A stretch of 64,000 bases of DNA, from assembly GCA_039931675.1 (NCBI GenBank), contig JBDTRM010000275.1:15726-79725 (forward strand), given 5' to 3'. The translations under genes and the position numbers were made by a program. This DNA is from JAEUTH01 sp039931675. Lineage in GTDB: Bacteria; Bacteroidota; Bacteroidia; AKYH767-A; OLB10. This document shows positions 17,558 to 25,195 of this stretch, in pieces. The notes under the pieces were generated by a model, which did not search any database, had not been told where the DNA came from, and saw only the letters and a list, made by a program, of their open reading frames with translations. How positions within the stretch are numbered: position 1 is the stretch's first letter; every line of letters begins with the position of its first letter.

Positions 17558-18528
17558 ACAACAGGTATTTGAACTCAATAACAAATGCCGATTGTTTAGA
17601 GCATCTGGCAAAATTAAAGAAGGAAAGCGTTGACCTATTTCTCTCTGATATTCCTTATGGAATAAATTTAGATGAATGGGATGTATTGCATAACAACACC
17701 AACTCTGCATTGCTCGGTCAATCGCCTGCACAATATGGCAAGACAGGATTTAAGCGCAGGGGCAAACCAATAAACGGCTGGAGTTCGGCAGATAGAAACA
17801 GCGGCAAGGAATATGAAGAGTGGTGCGGGAGTTGGGCAAAACTGACTTTCCCCATTATGAAAGAAGGCGCTTCACTTTTTGTGTTCGGTGCAAGAAGAAC
17901 TTTGCACAGAGCCATCAATGCTTTAGAGGACAGCGGATTTTTATTGAAAGATGTTTTAGCCTGGAAAAAACCTTCGGCACATCACAGGGCGCAACGCTTC
18001 AACAATGTTTTAGAAAAACGCGGGCTTGAAACCGAAATGTTGGAATGGGAAGGTTGGCGGCTTGGAAATCTTGCACCCATTTACGAACCTATTGCATGGT
18101 TTTTTAAACCTTATAAAATTACCATCACTGACAATATTTTAAAAAACGGAGTTGGTGCAATCAATGTTGAAGAATGTAAAATCAACGGGGCAAGCCCGAC
18201 AAATTTATTAGAGTTTGGTTTTGAAAAACATGAAGTGCGAATTCATGAAGCACAAAAACCTGTCGCTTTATTTGAGTTTTTAATCAAACTTACTACAAAA
18301 GAAAATCAAATTGTGTTAGACCCTTTTATGGGAAGTGGCACAACAGCAGTTGCCGCAAAAAAATTGAAACGGCAATTTATAGGATTTGAAATCAGTGAAG
18401 ATTATTATAACAAATCACTTGAACGACTTGATGAAACTTTACCTGCTTCTTATAAGAAAAAGCAAAACGAGAGGCAGATGAATTTACTTTTTGAAGGACA
18501 AATTAAATCTGCTCATTTGAAACATTAG
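17554..18528 (+). CDS. HindIII-type DNA adenine-N6 methyltransferase
   Basis: Beta-class order of motifs: catalytic motif IV as SDIPYGI (31-37, a DPPY variant), then the target-recognition region, AQKPVALFEFLI (about 233-244), and SAM-binding motif I DPFMGSGTT (256-264). The stretch EWDVLHNNTNSALLG is, as I recall, characteristic of M.HindIII. It would methylate adenine in AAGCTT and protect host DNA from the upstream nuclease. Start and stop overlap the nuclease gene as ATGA. The 324 residues are slightly longer than the reference enzyme, the extra being a basic C-terminal tail. Several AAGCTT sites occur in this window (e.g. 4576, 11515, 25480, 44385), so protection is needed. Confidence 0.9.
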   Translation: MNNRYLNSITNADCLEHLAKLKKESVDLFLSDIPYGINLDEWDVLHNNTNSALLGQSPAQYGKTGFKRRGKPINGWSSADRNSGKEYEEWCGSWAKLTFPIMKEGASLFVFGARRTLHRAINALEDSGFLLKDVLAWKKPSAHHRAQRFNNVLEKRGLETEMLEWEGWRLGNLAPIYEPIAWFFKPYKITITDNILKNGVGAINVEECKINGASPTNLLEFGFEKHEVRIHEAQKPVALFEFLIKLTTKENQIVLDPFMGSGTTAVAAKKLKRQFIGFEISEDYYNKSLERLDETLPASYKKKQNERQMNLLFEGQIKSAHLKH

Positions 18529-18562
18529 GAATCCCCGAAGCATTGGCAGGATTTACTTGCGC

Positions 18563-18615
18563 TCACTTCCATTAACCCAAAATGCAATTATAAACTACCT
18601 GGGTGAAAGTGCAAA
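18563..18615 (-). repeat. Array element, copy D
   Basis: Minus strand: TTGCACTTTCA, GTAGTTTATAATTG, CATTTTGGGTTAATGG, AAGTGA. This copy lies between two convergent gene ends (18528 plus, 18627 minus), so it has no gene to drive in its promoter-like direction. That suggests it marks the 3' end of the gene at 18627, and that the restriction pair entered beside it. Confidence 0.75.
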
Positions 18616-18626
18616 GGGCGTTCGTT

Positions 18627-19094
18627 TTATTCCTTTTTACTTTCAGGATGGTATTTATAAAAATCAGGATGAGTTTGATTTTGCCAGGTAAACTTATAAC
18701 CGGTTTCCATTATCTCCATGTCCCATGGTCTTTTAAAATAAAACAAATTGTCTGAGTTACTTGCAATAAAAACTGAGCCTGTCAAAATTAGCCCCGTTAA
18801 ACTAAGCAGCAGTATTGTCAAAATTATATGAACGTTGATTACTTTAAAAAAACGATTAATACAATATATCGTTATAAACCAAAATGCGAAGTAGGTCAGC
18901 AAGTCAACGAAGAGCTCAGCAACAAAAATTTGTAATGACATAGAGGTATGCCACCCGTTGCATACAAATGGAAATGGAAAGCCCGTTAAAATAGTATCAG
19001 GTCCGTCAACAGGTAAAGTAAACCACCATTTAGTAAAAATCGAAAATGAAATCGCAGTCAATGGAATTACTAATTTTAATGTCAACTGTTTCAT
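18627..19094 (-). CDS. Hypothetical membrane protein, 155 aa
   Basis: Three hydrophobic segments are visible at about 5-25 (TLKLVIPLTAISFSIF), 55-80 (FVAELFVDLLTYFAFWFITIY) and 90-112 (VHIILTILLLSLTGLILTG), with extracytoplasmic-type loops rich in Trp and Pro. The C-terminus is polar and charged (WQNQTHPDFYKYHPESKKE). No family recognised. It lies between array elements D and E, 10-50 bases from each. It is likely a real gene because it fills its cassette-like interval and keeps a start close to the promoter-like box of element E. Confidence 0.55.
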   Translation of the reverse strand: MKQLTLKLVIPLTAISFSIFTKWWFTLPVDGPDTILTGFPFPFVCNGWHTSMSLQIFVAELFVDLLTYFAFWFITIYCINRFFKVINVHIILTILLLSLTGLILTGSVFIASNSDNLFYFKRPWDMEIMETGYKFTWQNQTHPDFYKYHPESKKE

Positions 19095-19143
19095 TTCTAT
19101 TCAATGAGTTTAAATTTGCGTTTAACGTACCAGTTATTAGACT

Positions 19144-19220
19144 CTCACTTTCTTTAACTCTGAATGTAATTATAACCCCCTTGAATGAAAGTGCATTTAA
19201 AGAGCCTTGCATGTGTTCGC
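19144..19220 (-). repeat. Array element, copy E
   Basis: Minus strand: TGCACTTTCATTCAAG, GGTTATAATTA, CATTCAGAGTTAAAG, AAAGTGA. Here the ends are a perfect 7-base inverted repeat (CACTTTC and GAAAGTG). The companion ATGCAAGG block is at about 19205-19212, before the P450 stop codon. The -7 box is weaker (TACATTCA). Confidence 0.75.
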
Positions 19221-19234
19221 ACTAAATTCATAAA

Positions 19235-20587
19235 TCAATTCCTTATTACTTTCATCATTACTGCATCTTTTGTCTTTAGTGTGAACACAGGATTTATTTC
19301 AGTTGAAAAATCTTTGGGCAGTTGCAGGCGGCATTTCGTTGCAATAGTTGCTAAAACCAAAATGCCTTCCATCCATGCAAAGCCTTCGCCTATGCACATC
19401 CTGTTGCCACCGCCAAACGGGAAGTAAGCATACTTAGGAATTTCTTTTATCGCTTCTTCATCCCACCGTGATGGTATAAACTGTTCAGCATCATGAAAAT
19501 ATTTTTCATTGTGATGAAGTAAATAAGTTATTGCCCACAGCACACAACCTTTGGGAAAATGATAATCCCGTATTACTACATCTTCTATTGGTTCTCTTGC
19601 AAATGTCCATGCAGGCGGATAAAGCCGCAGTGATTCTTTGAAAATATTTTTTGTAAAGCTGAGCGCTTGATAATCGGATGCTTGTGGTAAACGATTGTGA
19701 ATGGTTGTTTTTACTTCCTCCCGGAATTTTTTTTCAATATCAGGATGTTTGCCGATTAAGTATAAAGTCCATGTTAAAGCAAGTGTTGTTGTTTCGTGTC
19801 CGGCCAAAAAGAAAGTCATTACTTCATCACGAATTTGTTCATCCGTCATCCCGGTTCCGGTGTCTTCGTCCTTTGCTTCCATCAGCATGGTGAGTAAATC
19901 CATTCGCTTTGCATCTCCTTCTTTACGGTATGATGCAATGATGCCGTTTACTACTTTGTCTAATTCTGTTTTCAGTTTGAAAAACCTTTTAACAACAGGA
20001 ATCTGAATTTCTTTCTCCAAACAATAAATATAAAACGGGTTGGAAAGAATTTTATTCATCACATCAAAAGCAACCTGTAAATTTTTTCCCACCTCTTCAA
20101 TCACATTATTTTCCAACCCTGAACTGAACATGGCTTTGGTAATTACTTTCAAAGTTATCCGTGTCATCGCCTCATTGATGTTTATGGTTTCTCCATCTTT
20201 CCAGTTATTAATTTCTTCGGTGGCGCACGCTACCATGATTTTTGCATATTCTTCTATCCGCTGCGGATAAAAAACGGGCTTGATTAATTTGCGCTGCTGC
20301 TTGTGAAAATCTCCATCGCTGGTAAACAACCCGTTGCCGAGAAATTTACGGAACGCCCGAAAAAAGGAAGTGCGTTTCATTTTAGGACCGAGCGTGGTAA
20401 GAATTTCTTTAATCATTTCGGGGTCATGAATAAAGTAACTTTTAATACCGGTAAAAGAAACTTCACATACATCACCATATTTCGCTACTTTTTTTTTCGT
20501 GTAGGAAATTGTATGTTTAGCTACTTCTCTATACTCAAGCAAGTCGGTTATGATGGGAATTAAAATTCTTTTCGGAATTGGTTTCAT
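19235..20587 (-). CDS. Cytochrome P450
   Basis: A 450-residue haem-thiolate monooxygenase with every hallmark: oxygen-binding I-helix AGHETT (262-267), ExxR in KESLRLYPP (E318, R321), and the haem-binding loop FPFGGGNRMCIG with axial ligand C398. There is no signal or anchor peptide, so it is probably cytoplasmic and needs separate redox partners, none of which is nearby. It resembles the bacterial P450s related to CYP102/CYP4 that hydroxylate fatty acids or terpenoids; the substrate cannot be read from sequence. Its start overlaps by four bases the end of a small upstream frame (20584-20748). It sits between array elements E and F, so it is a likely acquired gene. Confidence 0.93.
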   Translation of the reverse strand: MKPIPKRILIPIITDLLEYREVAKHTISYTKKKVAKYGDVCEVSFTGIKSYFIHDPEMIKEILTTLGPKMKRTSFFRAFRKFLGNGLFTSDGDFHKQQRKLIKPVFYPQRIEEYAKIMVACATEEINNWKDGETININEAMTRITLKVITKAMFSSGLENNVIEEVGKNLQVAFDVMNKILSNPFYIYCLEKEIQIPVVKRFFKLKTELDKVVNGIIASYRKEGDAKRMDLLTMLMEAKDEDTGTGMTDEQIRDEVMTFFLAGHETTTLALTWTLYLIGKHPDIEKKFREEVKTTIHNRLPQASDYQALSFTKNIFKESLRLYPPAWTFAREPIEDVVIRDYHFPKGCVLWAITYLLHHNEKYFHDAEQFIPSRWDEEAIKEIPKYAYFPFGGGNRMCIGEGFAWMEGILVLATIATKCRLQLPKDFSTEINPVFTLKTKDAVMMKVIRN

Positions 20588-20748
20588 GCTATGTCATTTC
20601 TTCTTTGCAGTGTGCTTTCGTTTCTTTTCATAATGGCTTTTGTGATTGCTGCTCCGTGAATAACCTGTTTTGGGTCCTTTACTTTTGCAAATTCATAAAT
20701 AAAGGTAATTTTTATTCCGAAACAACAGAAGCGTTTACATGCTGTCAC
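20584..20748 (-). CDS. Small open frame or gene remnant coupled to the P450 start
   Basis: A 54-codon frame starts at GTG 20746-20748 inside element F, where GGAAGTGA supplies a ribosome-site-like sequence, and ends as ATGA on the P450 start codon. From residue 11 it reads like ordinary protein: GIKITFIYEFAKVKD, PKQVIHGAAITKAIMKRN, ESTLQRRNDIA. The first ten residues are cysteine-rich and derive from element-adjacent sequence. It may be a leader peptide coupling P450 translation, or the 3' end of a gene whose front was replaced when the element arrived. No family recognised. Confidence 0.4.
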   Translation of the reverse strand: MTACKRFCCFGIKITFIYEFAKVKDPKQVIHGAAITKAIMKRNESTLQRRNDIA

Positions 20749-20815
20749 TTCCATTGACCCCAAATAGAATTACAAACTGCTTGAGTGAAAGTGCAAGGTT
20801 AAAGCCTTGCATAAG
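20745..20815 (-). repeat. Array element, copy F
   Basis: Core at 20745-20798. Minus strand: TTGCACTTTCACTCAAG, AGTTTGTAATTC, TATTTGGGGTCAATGG, AAGTGA. The companion palindrome CTTGCTTATGCAAGG is at about 20800-20815, five bases before the stop of the gene at 20825. Confidence 0.8.
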
Positions 20816-20824
20816 CAAGAGTCA

Positions 20825-21367
20825 TTATTTTTTGAAGTATGCATTAAGAATTTCAACAAGGTGGTTTGCTTCTGCATCATCCACACCAAGAGCGAATGAA
20901 TAAGTTTTCAATCCGTAATCAAATTTTATTTTCCCCGGTCCGAGTCCCCAGAAAGCATAACCGTTATTGCCAAACATTCCTGTCATAACTTTTTCGGTTC
21001 TGAAATTCCTGATTTCCCTTACGTCCATTCTTTTTTTAAGACCGATATTAAAAATAGTTTTTTCAAAAAGTAACTCATTTCTGTCGGAAATAATTTTCTC
21101 CTGTCCGAAATATCCCCAGAGTAAAATGAAAATAATTGCAAGACCGCCAATGGTCCAGCCAACGAGCCAGAAGGTTATAAAACCATCAACACCTATGTTA
21201 TCATTATCGGATTTACCAAATGAAGTTAAAACATTTGTTAGTCCGAAATACCAGCCGCCTAACCAGGCTGTGCCGAATAAAAGTGCGAACCAGTTTTTCT
21301 TTGAGGGAATAATAATACTTAAAGTACCTGCAGAGTTTTCAATTTTAGCTTTTCCGTTGTTTAGCAT
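20825..21367 (-). CDS. Hypothetical protein with two membrane helices and a PH-like C-domain
   Basis: The 180-residue product has a short beta-type N-terminus (ENSAGTLSIIIPSKK), hydrophobic segments at about 26-48 and 64-88 (with FLLWGY-type residues near the second), and a soluble C-terminal half: KIISDRNELLFEKTIFNIG, VREIRNFRTEKV, KTYSFALGVDDAEANHLVEIL. This is the layout of small two-helix proteins with a bacterial PH-like domain, but the assignment is tentative. It lies between element F and the lipoprotein gene at 21449; that 81-base gap has no full element, only a CTTGCATGAACAAG block. Confidence 0.6.
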   Translation of the reverse strand: MLNNGKAKIENSAGTLSIIIPSKKNWFALLFGTAWLGGWYFGLTNVLTSFGKSDNDNIGVDGFITFWLVGWTIGGLAIIFILLWGYFGQEKIISDRNELLFEKTIFNIGLKKRMDVREIRNFRTEKVMTGMFGNNGYAFWGLGPGKIKFDYGLKTYSFALGVDDAEANHLVEILNAYFKK

Positions 21368-21448
21368 TTGTGTGATAGTGTTTAATTGGAGCTTTTTAAT
21401 GCATGTATAGGCGTGGATGCGTACAGGACTTCTTGCATGAACAAGATG

Positions 21449-22171
21449 TCAAAAGGAAAACTGCTTCCATTCTCTGTCACCCAATGGTTTTTTTTCAAAG
21501 TTATTAATCACTATTTCAAGCATTTCAAATTTCCCCTTACTTATTTTCCTGACTCGCTTTTCTTTTAACGGTTTCAAAATATTTATGTCGAAAGTACACC
21601 TTCCAATCTGTTTCCATTGTCCACCTTTTAAAGTATATGCAATAAGCGATTTAAACCTGCTCACGCAACTCGAATAAAATATGCAGATTTCTGAAGTTCC
21701 ATCCTCATCAATATCGCTAATTGAAAACAAGTTGTCCGGGTGACAACAATAAGAGTCTGAAAATAGTCTTGGCAACGATGTGTCAAAAAATGAGTATGAA
21801 TAACCCTCATCACAATAATTGAAAGGTGGAACTAAAAAAACTGTATCATTAATATTGTCACCATTAAGGTCGCCAATGTTTTTTAATCCTTCAAATCCTG
21901 AAATTAATTCAGAGTTTTCATACGTAATAATTCCGCAAGTATCTGCCTGATATTTGTCAAGGTAATTAAGTAACAGAAACTCCTTTCCTTTAAGCAAACT
22001 GTCGCTTATGAAATGAATATTCTCTTTAAGTTTTTGCTGTAAGCTGTCTATCTTATTTTTTTTTGTAGTGACAATTGCCGCTGCATGTTCTTTATCAGCA
22101 TTAGGTTGTTTGCAGGAAGATGCAAAAAGTGCGAACAGTAATATTTTTGATATGAGCTTATTGTATGTCAC
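21449..22171 (-). CDS. Hypothetical lipoprotein with calcium-loop-like repeats, 240 aa
   Basis: A signal peptide ends in a lipobox-like FASSC, predicting a lipid-anchored Cys at about residue 20. The mature part contains two Asp-rich loops, DLNGDNINDTVFLV and DIDEDGTSEICIFY, of the type seen in FG-GAP/integrin-like propeller blades and EF-hand-like sites, plus cysteines that may form disulfides. Bacteroidota have many small lipoproteins of this kind, with no known role. It is preceded by array element G about 65 bases upstream. Confidence 0.6.
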   Translation of the reverse strand: MTYNKLISKILLFALFASSCKQPNADKEHAAAIVTTKKNKIDSLQQKLKENIHFISDSLLKGKEFLLLNYLDKYQADTCGIITYENSELISGFEGLKNIGDLNGDNINDTVFLVPPFNYCDEGYSYSFFDTSLPRLFSDSYCCHPDNLFSISDIDEDGTSEICIFYSSCVSRFKSLIAYTLKGGQWKQIGRCTFDINILKPLKEKRVRKISKGKFEMLEIVINNFEKKPLGDREWKQFSF

Positions 22172-22235
22172 GATATTATGGCACGCAGGCAGAAAGGATA
22201 AATTAAGTTTTTAAATGAGAAGTATTTAAATGGTC

Positions 22236-22290
22236 TGACTTCCTTGAACGCCAAATGTAATTATAAACTAACTGAATAAAAGCGTTGAAT
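22236..22290 (-). repeat. Array element, copy G (last copy)
   Basis: Minus strand: CGCTTTTATTCAG, TTAGTTTATAATTA, CATTTGGCGTTCAAGG, AAGTCA. It is the most diverged copy at its right end and has no gene to its right. The 22203-22791 gap beyond it is non-coding repeats. The promoter-like TACATTTG faces the lipoprotein gene at 22171. Confidence 0.7.
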
Positions 22291-22310
22291 AGGTGTTTAC
22301 TAAATTCACA

Positions 22311-22690
22311 CCCCCCACTGTCGCAAGTCTTCCCAAGCCCTGTGCCGTTGCCCGACTTGTGACACGACAACACCCGCCATCCAATTTTCCTTTTTGCTTT
22401 GGAAGTACATATCATCATAATGCAACATTTCTCTATGAAGAGACAATTATTTATTTCCCGAAAAGTAGGAATAAAACAGTTCAATTGTGACATTGAAAAT
22501 CTCCCAACTGTCGCAAGTCTTCCCAAGCCCTGTGCCGTTGCCCGACTTGTGACACGACAACACCCGCCATCCAATTTTCCTTTTTGCTTTGGAAGTACAT
22601 ATCATCATAATGCAACATTTCTCTATGAAGAGACAATTATTTATTTCCCGAAAAGTAGGAATAAAACAGTTCGATTGTCACAATGAAAAT
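22311..22690. repeat. 190-base direct tandem duplication carrying hairpin repeat (copies R1 and R2)
   Basis: Bases 22314-22500 recur at 22504-22690 with a constant 190-base offset and only a few changes near the right end. Each unit starts with a hairpin repeat: TGTCGCAAGTC and GACTTGTGACA are complementary (one G-T pair) around a loop with CCAAGCCCTGTGCC. The rest of the unit is AT-rich and includes ATGAAGAGACAATTATTT. Two related hairpin copies flank the transposase remnant at 24.5-25.3 kb. Reading frames across the units look artefactual. Confidence 0.9.
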
Positions 22691-22707
22691 TACGCTAACC
22701 ATTAAAA

Positions 22708-22725
22708 TCCCGACAGCTATCGGGA
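22708..22725. repeat. Small palindrome TCCCGACAGCTATCGGGA
   Basis: TCCCGA and TCGGGA arms around CAGCTA give a short perfect-arm hairpin, in the non-coding stretch before the propeller pseudogene. It could act as a weak terminator for the minus-strand transcript, though no T-run follows. Confidence 0.55.
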
Positions 22726-22791
22726 CTTCAGAATGACAAGTCGCGGGTAATTGTCTGAACTATGATTTGTAGGATTAAAAGATTTTAGGAT

Positions 22792-24357
22792 TTAATTTTT
22801 TATAACAGCAATCTTTTTACTAACCCGTTGCATACCCGAAGTAATAACACAATTATAAACCCCACCTGCAAGCAGTGGCAATTTAAAATCCTGCTCATTG
22901 CTCCAGGGTGGCAGCGTGTATTTAAAAACAACTTTGCCTGTTACATCATAAATAGAGAAAATACCGCTTTTATTTTGCGGCAGCAAATAACCTATATGCA
23001 AACTGTTACTTGTAACAGGGTTTGGATAAATACGAAACTTAAAATCTGGTGGTGATAAATTGTTTACTCCTGTTATTAAGCAAGGACAGCCAAGCGTGGT
23101 ATCGCATCCGAGGTAATAGTTGGGATGATATACGTTACCTCTGCCTGAATAGCATGGTAAGTGTAAAGCATGCTGTTGAACATCACAAGCAAAGCCATCA
23201 CTGTCAGGATAGTTAATGTAATGTAAATCTATTACGCTATTGCCTGAAGTTATATAAATTTTACCATCAGCAGCCAAATACATCATCCAAAACAGAGTTT
23301 GCGAGCCTATATCAGGAAAAAAATATCCATCATACACAGCTACAGTATCCAAGCTGGCAGCAACATTACTAGTGTCCACATTTAATTGTATTATTTTTCT
23401 TGCAGTGCATACATACAGGTTGTGTGAATTGCCTGAAAAACTTAAGCCCAGACCAGGATTATATTCAGGAAAAGCAATCACTTGAGGATTAGAGAACATA
23501 CCTGTGCAGCGGTCAAAATCGAATAAGCGCAATGTGTAGTTGAATCCTAAAGAACCACCAGCGATATAATATAAATAGGCCATTTTTTTACCATCGGGAG
23601 AAAAATTCGCCTGGCCCAAAGCATATACAGGATATGGCATTACTCCCAATGATTGCTAAGTGGATGCGCTTACTCCCGATGGTGATAGCAGGAATTTATA
23701 AACTATATCACTACTGTCTTTAAATGCAATAATCCACCAATCTCTGCCATTGGCATGCCTGCAAGCCATTAAATTCAGGTTGAGTGATGCTTGCAATGCT
23801 ACTAAGTTTTTTTGCCCGGGTATTACACCTCCTAATCCACCATTAAGGTTCATATTAATTATACTGTAATACAAATAGCTCGGAAAAATATTATTTCCAT
23901 CAGTACCGGTTTCATGAAATAAAATATATTTTGAGCTGTCACCTGGCCAGGGTAAAAAAAGATTGCTATGTTGCATCGGATTAGCAGATGTATTAGAACA
24001 CCATGAGGTAGTGAAAGGATTGGGATTTAATCCTCCGCCATTTTGCATAGTATCACCTGTAGCATCAGCTATCCAGCAGCCATTGCTTACCATCAGCAGA
24101 TTACCATTAGCATCACTTATGTTACCCTGCGCTGCACGAAATGGCATTTTAAAATTATCAGGGGTAACTGTTACTGTATTCGTATCAAATTTGAGCCATG
24201 CTTTTGTGGAGGTAACATTGGTATCAAAAAGAGCAACATCATATCCTAATAGCCAGTTATGATTATAACCTTGGGCATGACAATTAAATGAGTGAAGAAT
24301 TAAGAAAAACAGGATGAAATAAAATTTCACCCTGTTTAAAAGCTGTTTTGCTATCAT
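22792..24357 (-). pseudogene. T9SS-sorted beta-propeller-like protein interrupted by an in-frame TAG
   Basis: Two frames, 23656-24357 and 22792-23649, are in the same phase and separated by one TAG (23656-23658) and three further codons before the next Met. Joined they give about 520 residues: a signal peptide ending HAQ, propeller-type blocks (AQGNISDANGNLLMVSNG, SPDGKKMAYLYYI, ADGKIYITSG) and a C-terminal T9SS tail (FRIYPNPVTSNSL through GGVYNCVITSG to KKIAVIKN). The context reads SGVSAST, stop, QSLGVMPYP. This looks like a recent nonsense mutation. The second half has no signal peptide. The start overlaps by ATGA the end of a destroyed upstream T9SS gene. Confidence 0.8.
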
Positions 24358-24470
24358 CTGCTGATTATAAGTTTAGCTGCTTTAGCCATGCTGTTATTAT
24401 AAATTTTTACGGTATAAACACCTGCCGCAAGCCTGCTTATATCTATTTGCTTATGCTGCTTATCACATGC
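24354..24470 (-). pseudogene. C-terminal remnant of a T9SS-sorted protein
   Basis: Only the end of a sorting domain remains: QIDISRLAAGVYTVKIYNN followed by MAKAAKLIISR and the stop. Immediately upstream the frame enters hairpin repeat R3 (24471-24550) and then the transposase remnant, so the body of the gene was lost or displaced. The stop overlaps the start of the propeller gene as ATGA, showing that the two were once consecutive in one operon. Confidence 0.65.
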
Positions 24471-24550
24471 CTCCCCACTGTCGCAAGTCTTCCAAGGCCT
24501 TTGTGCTGCTGCCCGACTTGTGACGCAACAAGACCCGCCATCCAATTTTC
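24471..24550. repeat. Hairpin repeat R3
   Basis: CCCACTGTCGCAAGTC, then TTCCAAGGCCTTTGTGC, then CCCGACTTGTGACGC; arms pair as in R1/R2 and an AAGGCCTT palindrome sits in the loop. It shares the downstream CCGCCATCCAATTTTC with R1/R2. Together with the inverted copy R4 it brackets the transposase remnant, the usual REP-transposase-REP arrangement. Confidence 0.8.
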
Positions 24551-24587
24551 TTTCGCTGTGCAATATTACATAAGCCATAAGATTTCA

Positions 24588-25161
24588 TTATTGAATTATG
24601 GTTATTGGCACCAATCCCTTTACTCCTGTGTAATCTCTTGCACTGCTATATAAATATTCTTCGGGCTTGTCTGTAAAGCCTGCTTCAACTGGGTTGTAAT
24701 GAATGTAGTTCAATCGCTGGTCCTTCATTTTGTTTGTACTCAATTGAATGGGATGATTGTCTTGCTGCCAAAATTCCTGCCCGACTGGTCAGGCGGGGAT
24801 AGATTTTATTGTTGGCATTTGCAGCGCCTGCTTTCTTGAATGCATTCATCATCAATTCTCTGCGGCTTTCCTGAACATTATTTTTTATAGCTTCTGTAAT
24901 TTGGGTTGAGGTGAATTTTTTAAAATCCCGCATGATTGCTTCAAGCTCGTCTTCGCCATTTCGACTGATTATCAAATGAAAATGACTTGGCATCAAAACC
25001 CATGCATGTACAACTAATCCCTTATGCTGAATGCAATGAATTAAACTTTCAGTAAAAATTTCCTTATAAATTCTTCTTACAAACACATCCATCCAAAATA
25101 CCACAGATGTTGAAACAAAGAATATTCCGTCAGGATTATAGAATTTGTACGCGCTACTCAT
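24588..25161 (-). pseudogene. REP-associated tyrosine transposase (Y1/IS200-like), frameshifted
   Basis: The N-terminal part reads as a Y1-type (HUH) transposase of the REP-associated kind: FFVSTSVVFWMDVFVRRIYK, VVHAWVLMPSHFHLIIS with the HFH metal motif, and RDFKKFTSTQITEAI. After NNKIYP the frame is broken by a GC-rich palindrome at 24776-24798; the conserved C-terminal part resumes in another frame as FWQQDNHPIQL, LNYIHYNPVEAGF and EEYLYSSARDYTG, ending at the stop 24588-24590. I start it at 25161 (MSSAYKFYNPDG). Removing the insert would approximately restore YQFWQQDN. This enzyme is therefore probably inactive now. Confidence 0.85.
24776..24798. repeat. GC-rich palindrome inserted in the transposase gene
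   Basis: CCTGCCCGACTGGTCAGGCGGG has arms CCTGCCCGAC and GTCAGGCGGG pairing with two wobble or mismatch positions. It is far more GC-rich than its surroundings and interrupts a conserved protein block, so it is best seen as a small inserted repeat. Confidence 0.75.
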
Positions 25162-25195
25162 AAAACAAAGGTATATTTTCAAATGAATTAGCGAA

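Noticed and set aside
10008..22290. Classical integron attC sites
   Set aside because: The conserved elements lack paired GTTRRRY/RYYYAAC core sites in the right arrangement, and no tyrosine integrase is in the window. The single GTTAGGC at about 10083 is inside a coding end and not repeated at other copies.
22203..22686. Short reading frames across the tandem duplication
   Set aside because: Their sequences simply translate the hairpin repeats twice and show no protein-like composition or start context.
23656..23658. TAG read as pyrrolysine or another recoded residue
   Set aside because: No pyl genes or recoding signal are visible, and other genes in the window use no internal TAG; a nonsense mutation or read error is simpler.
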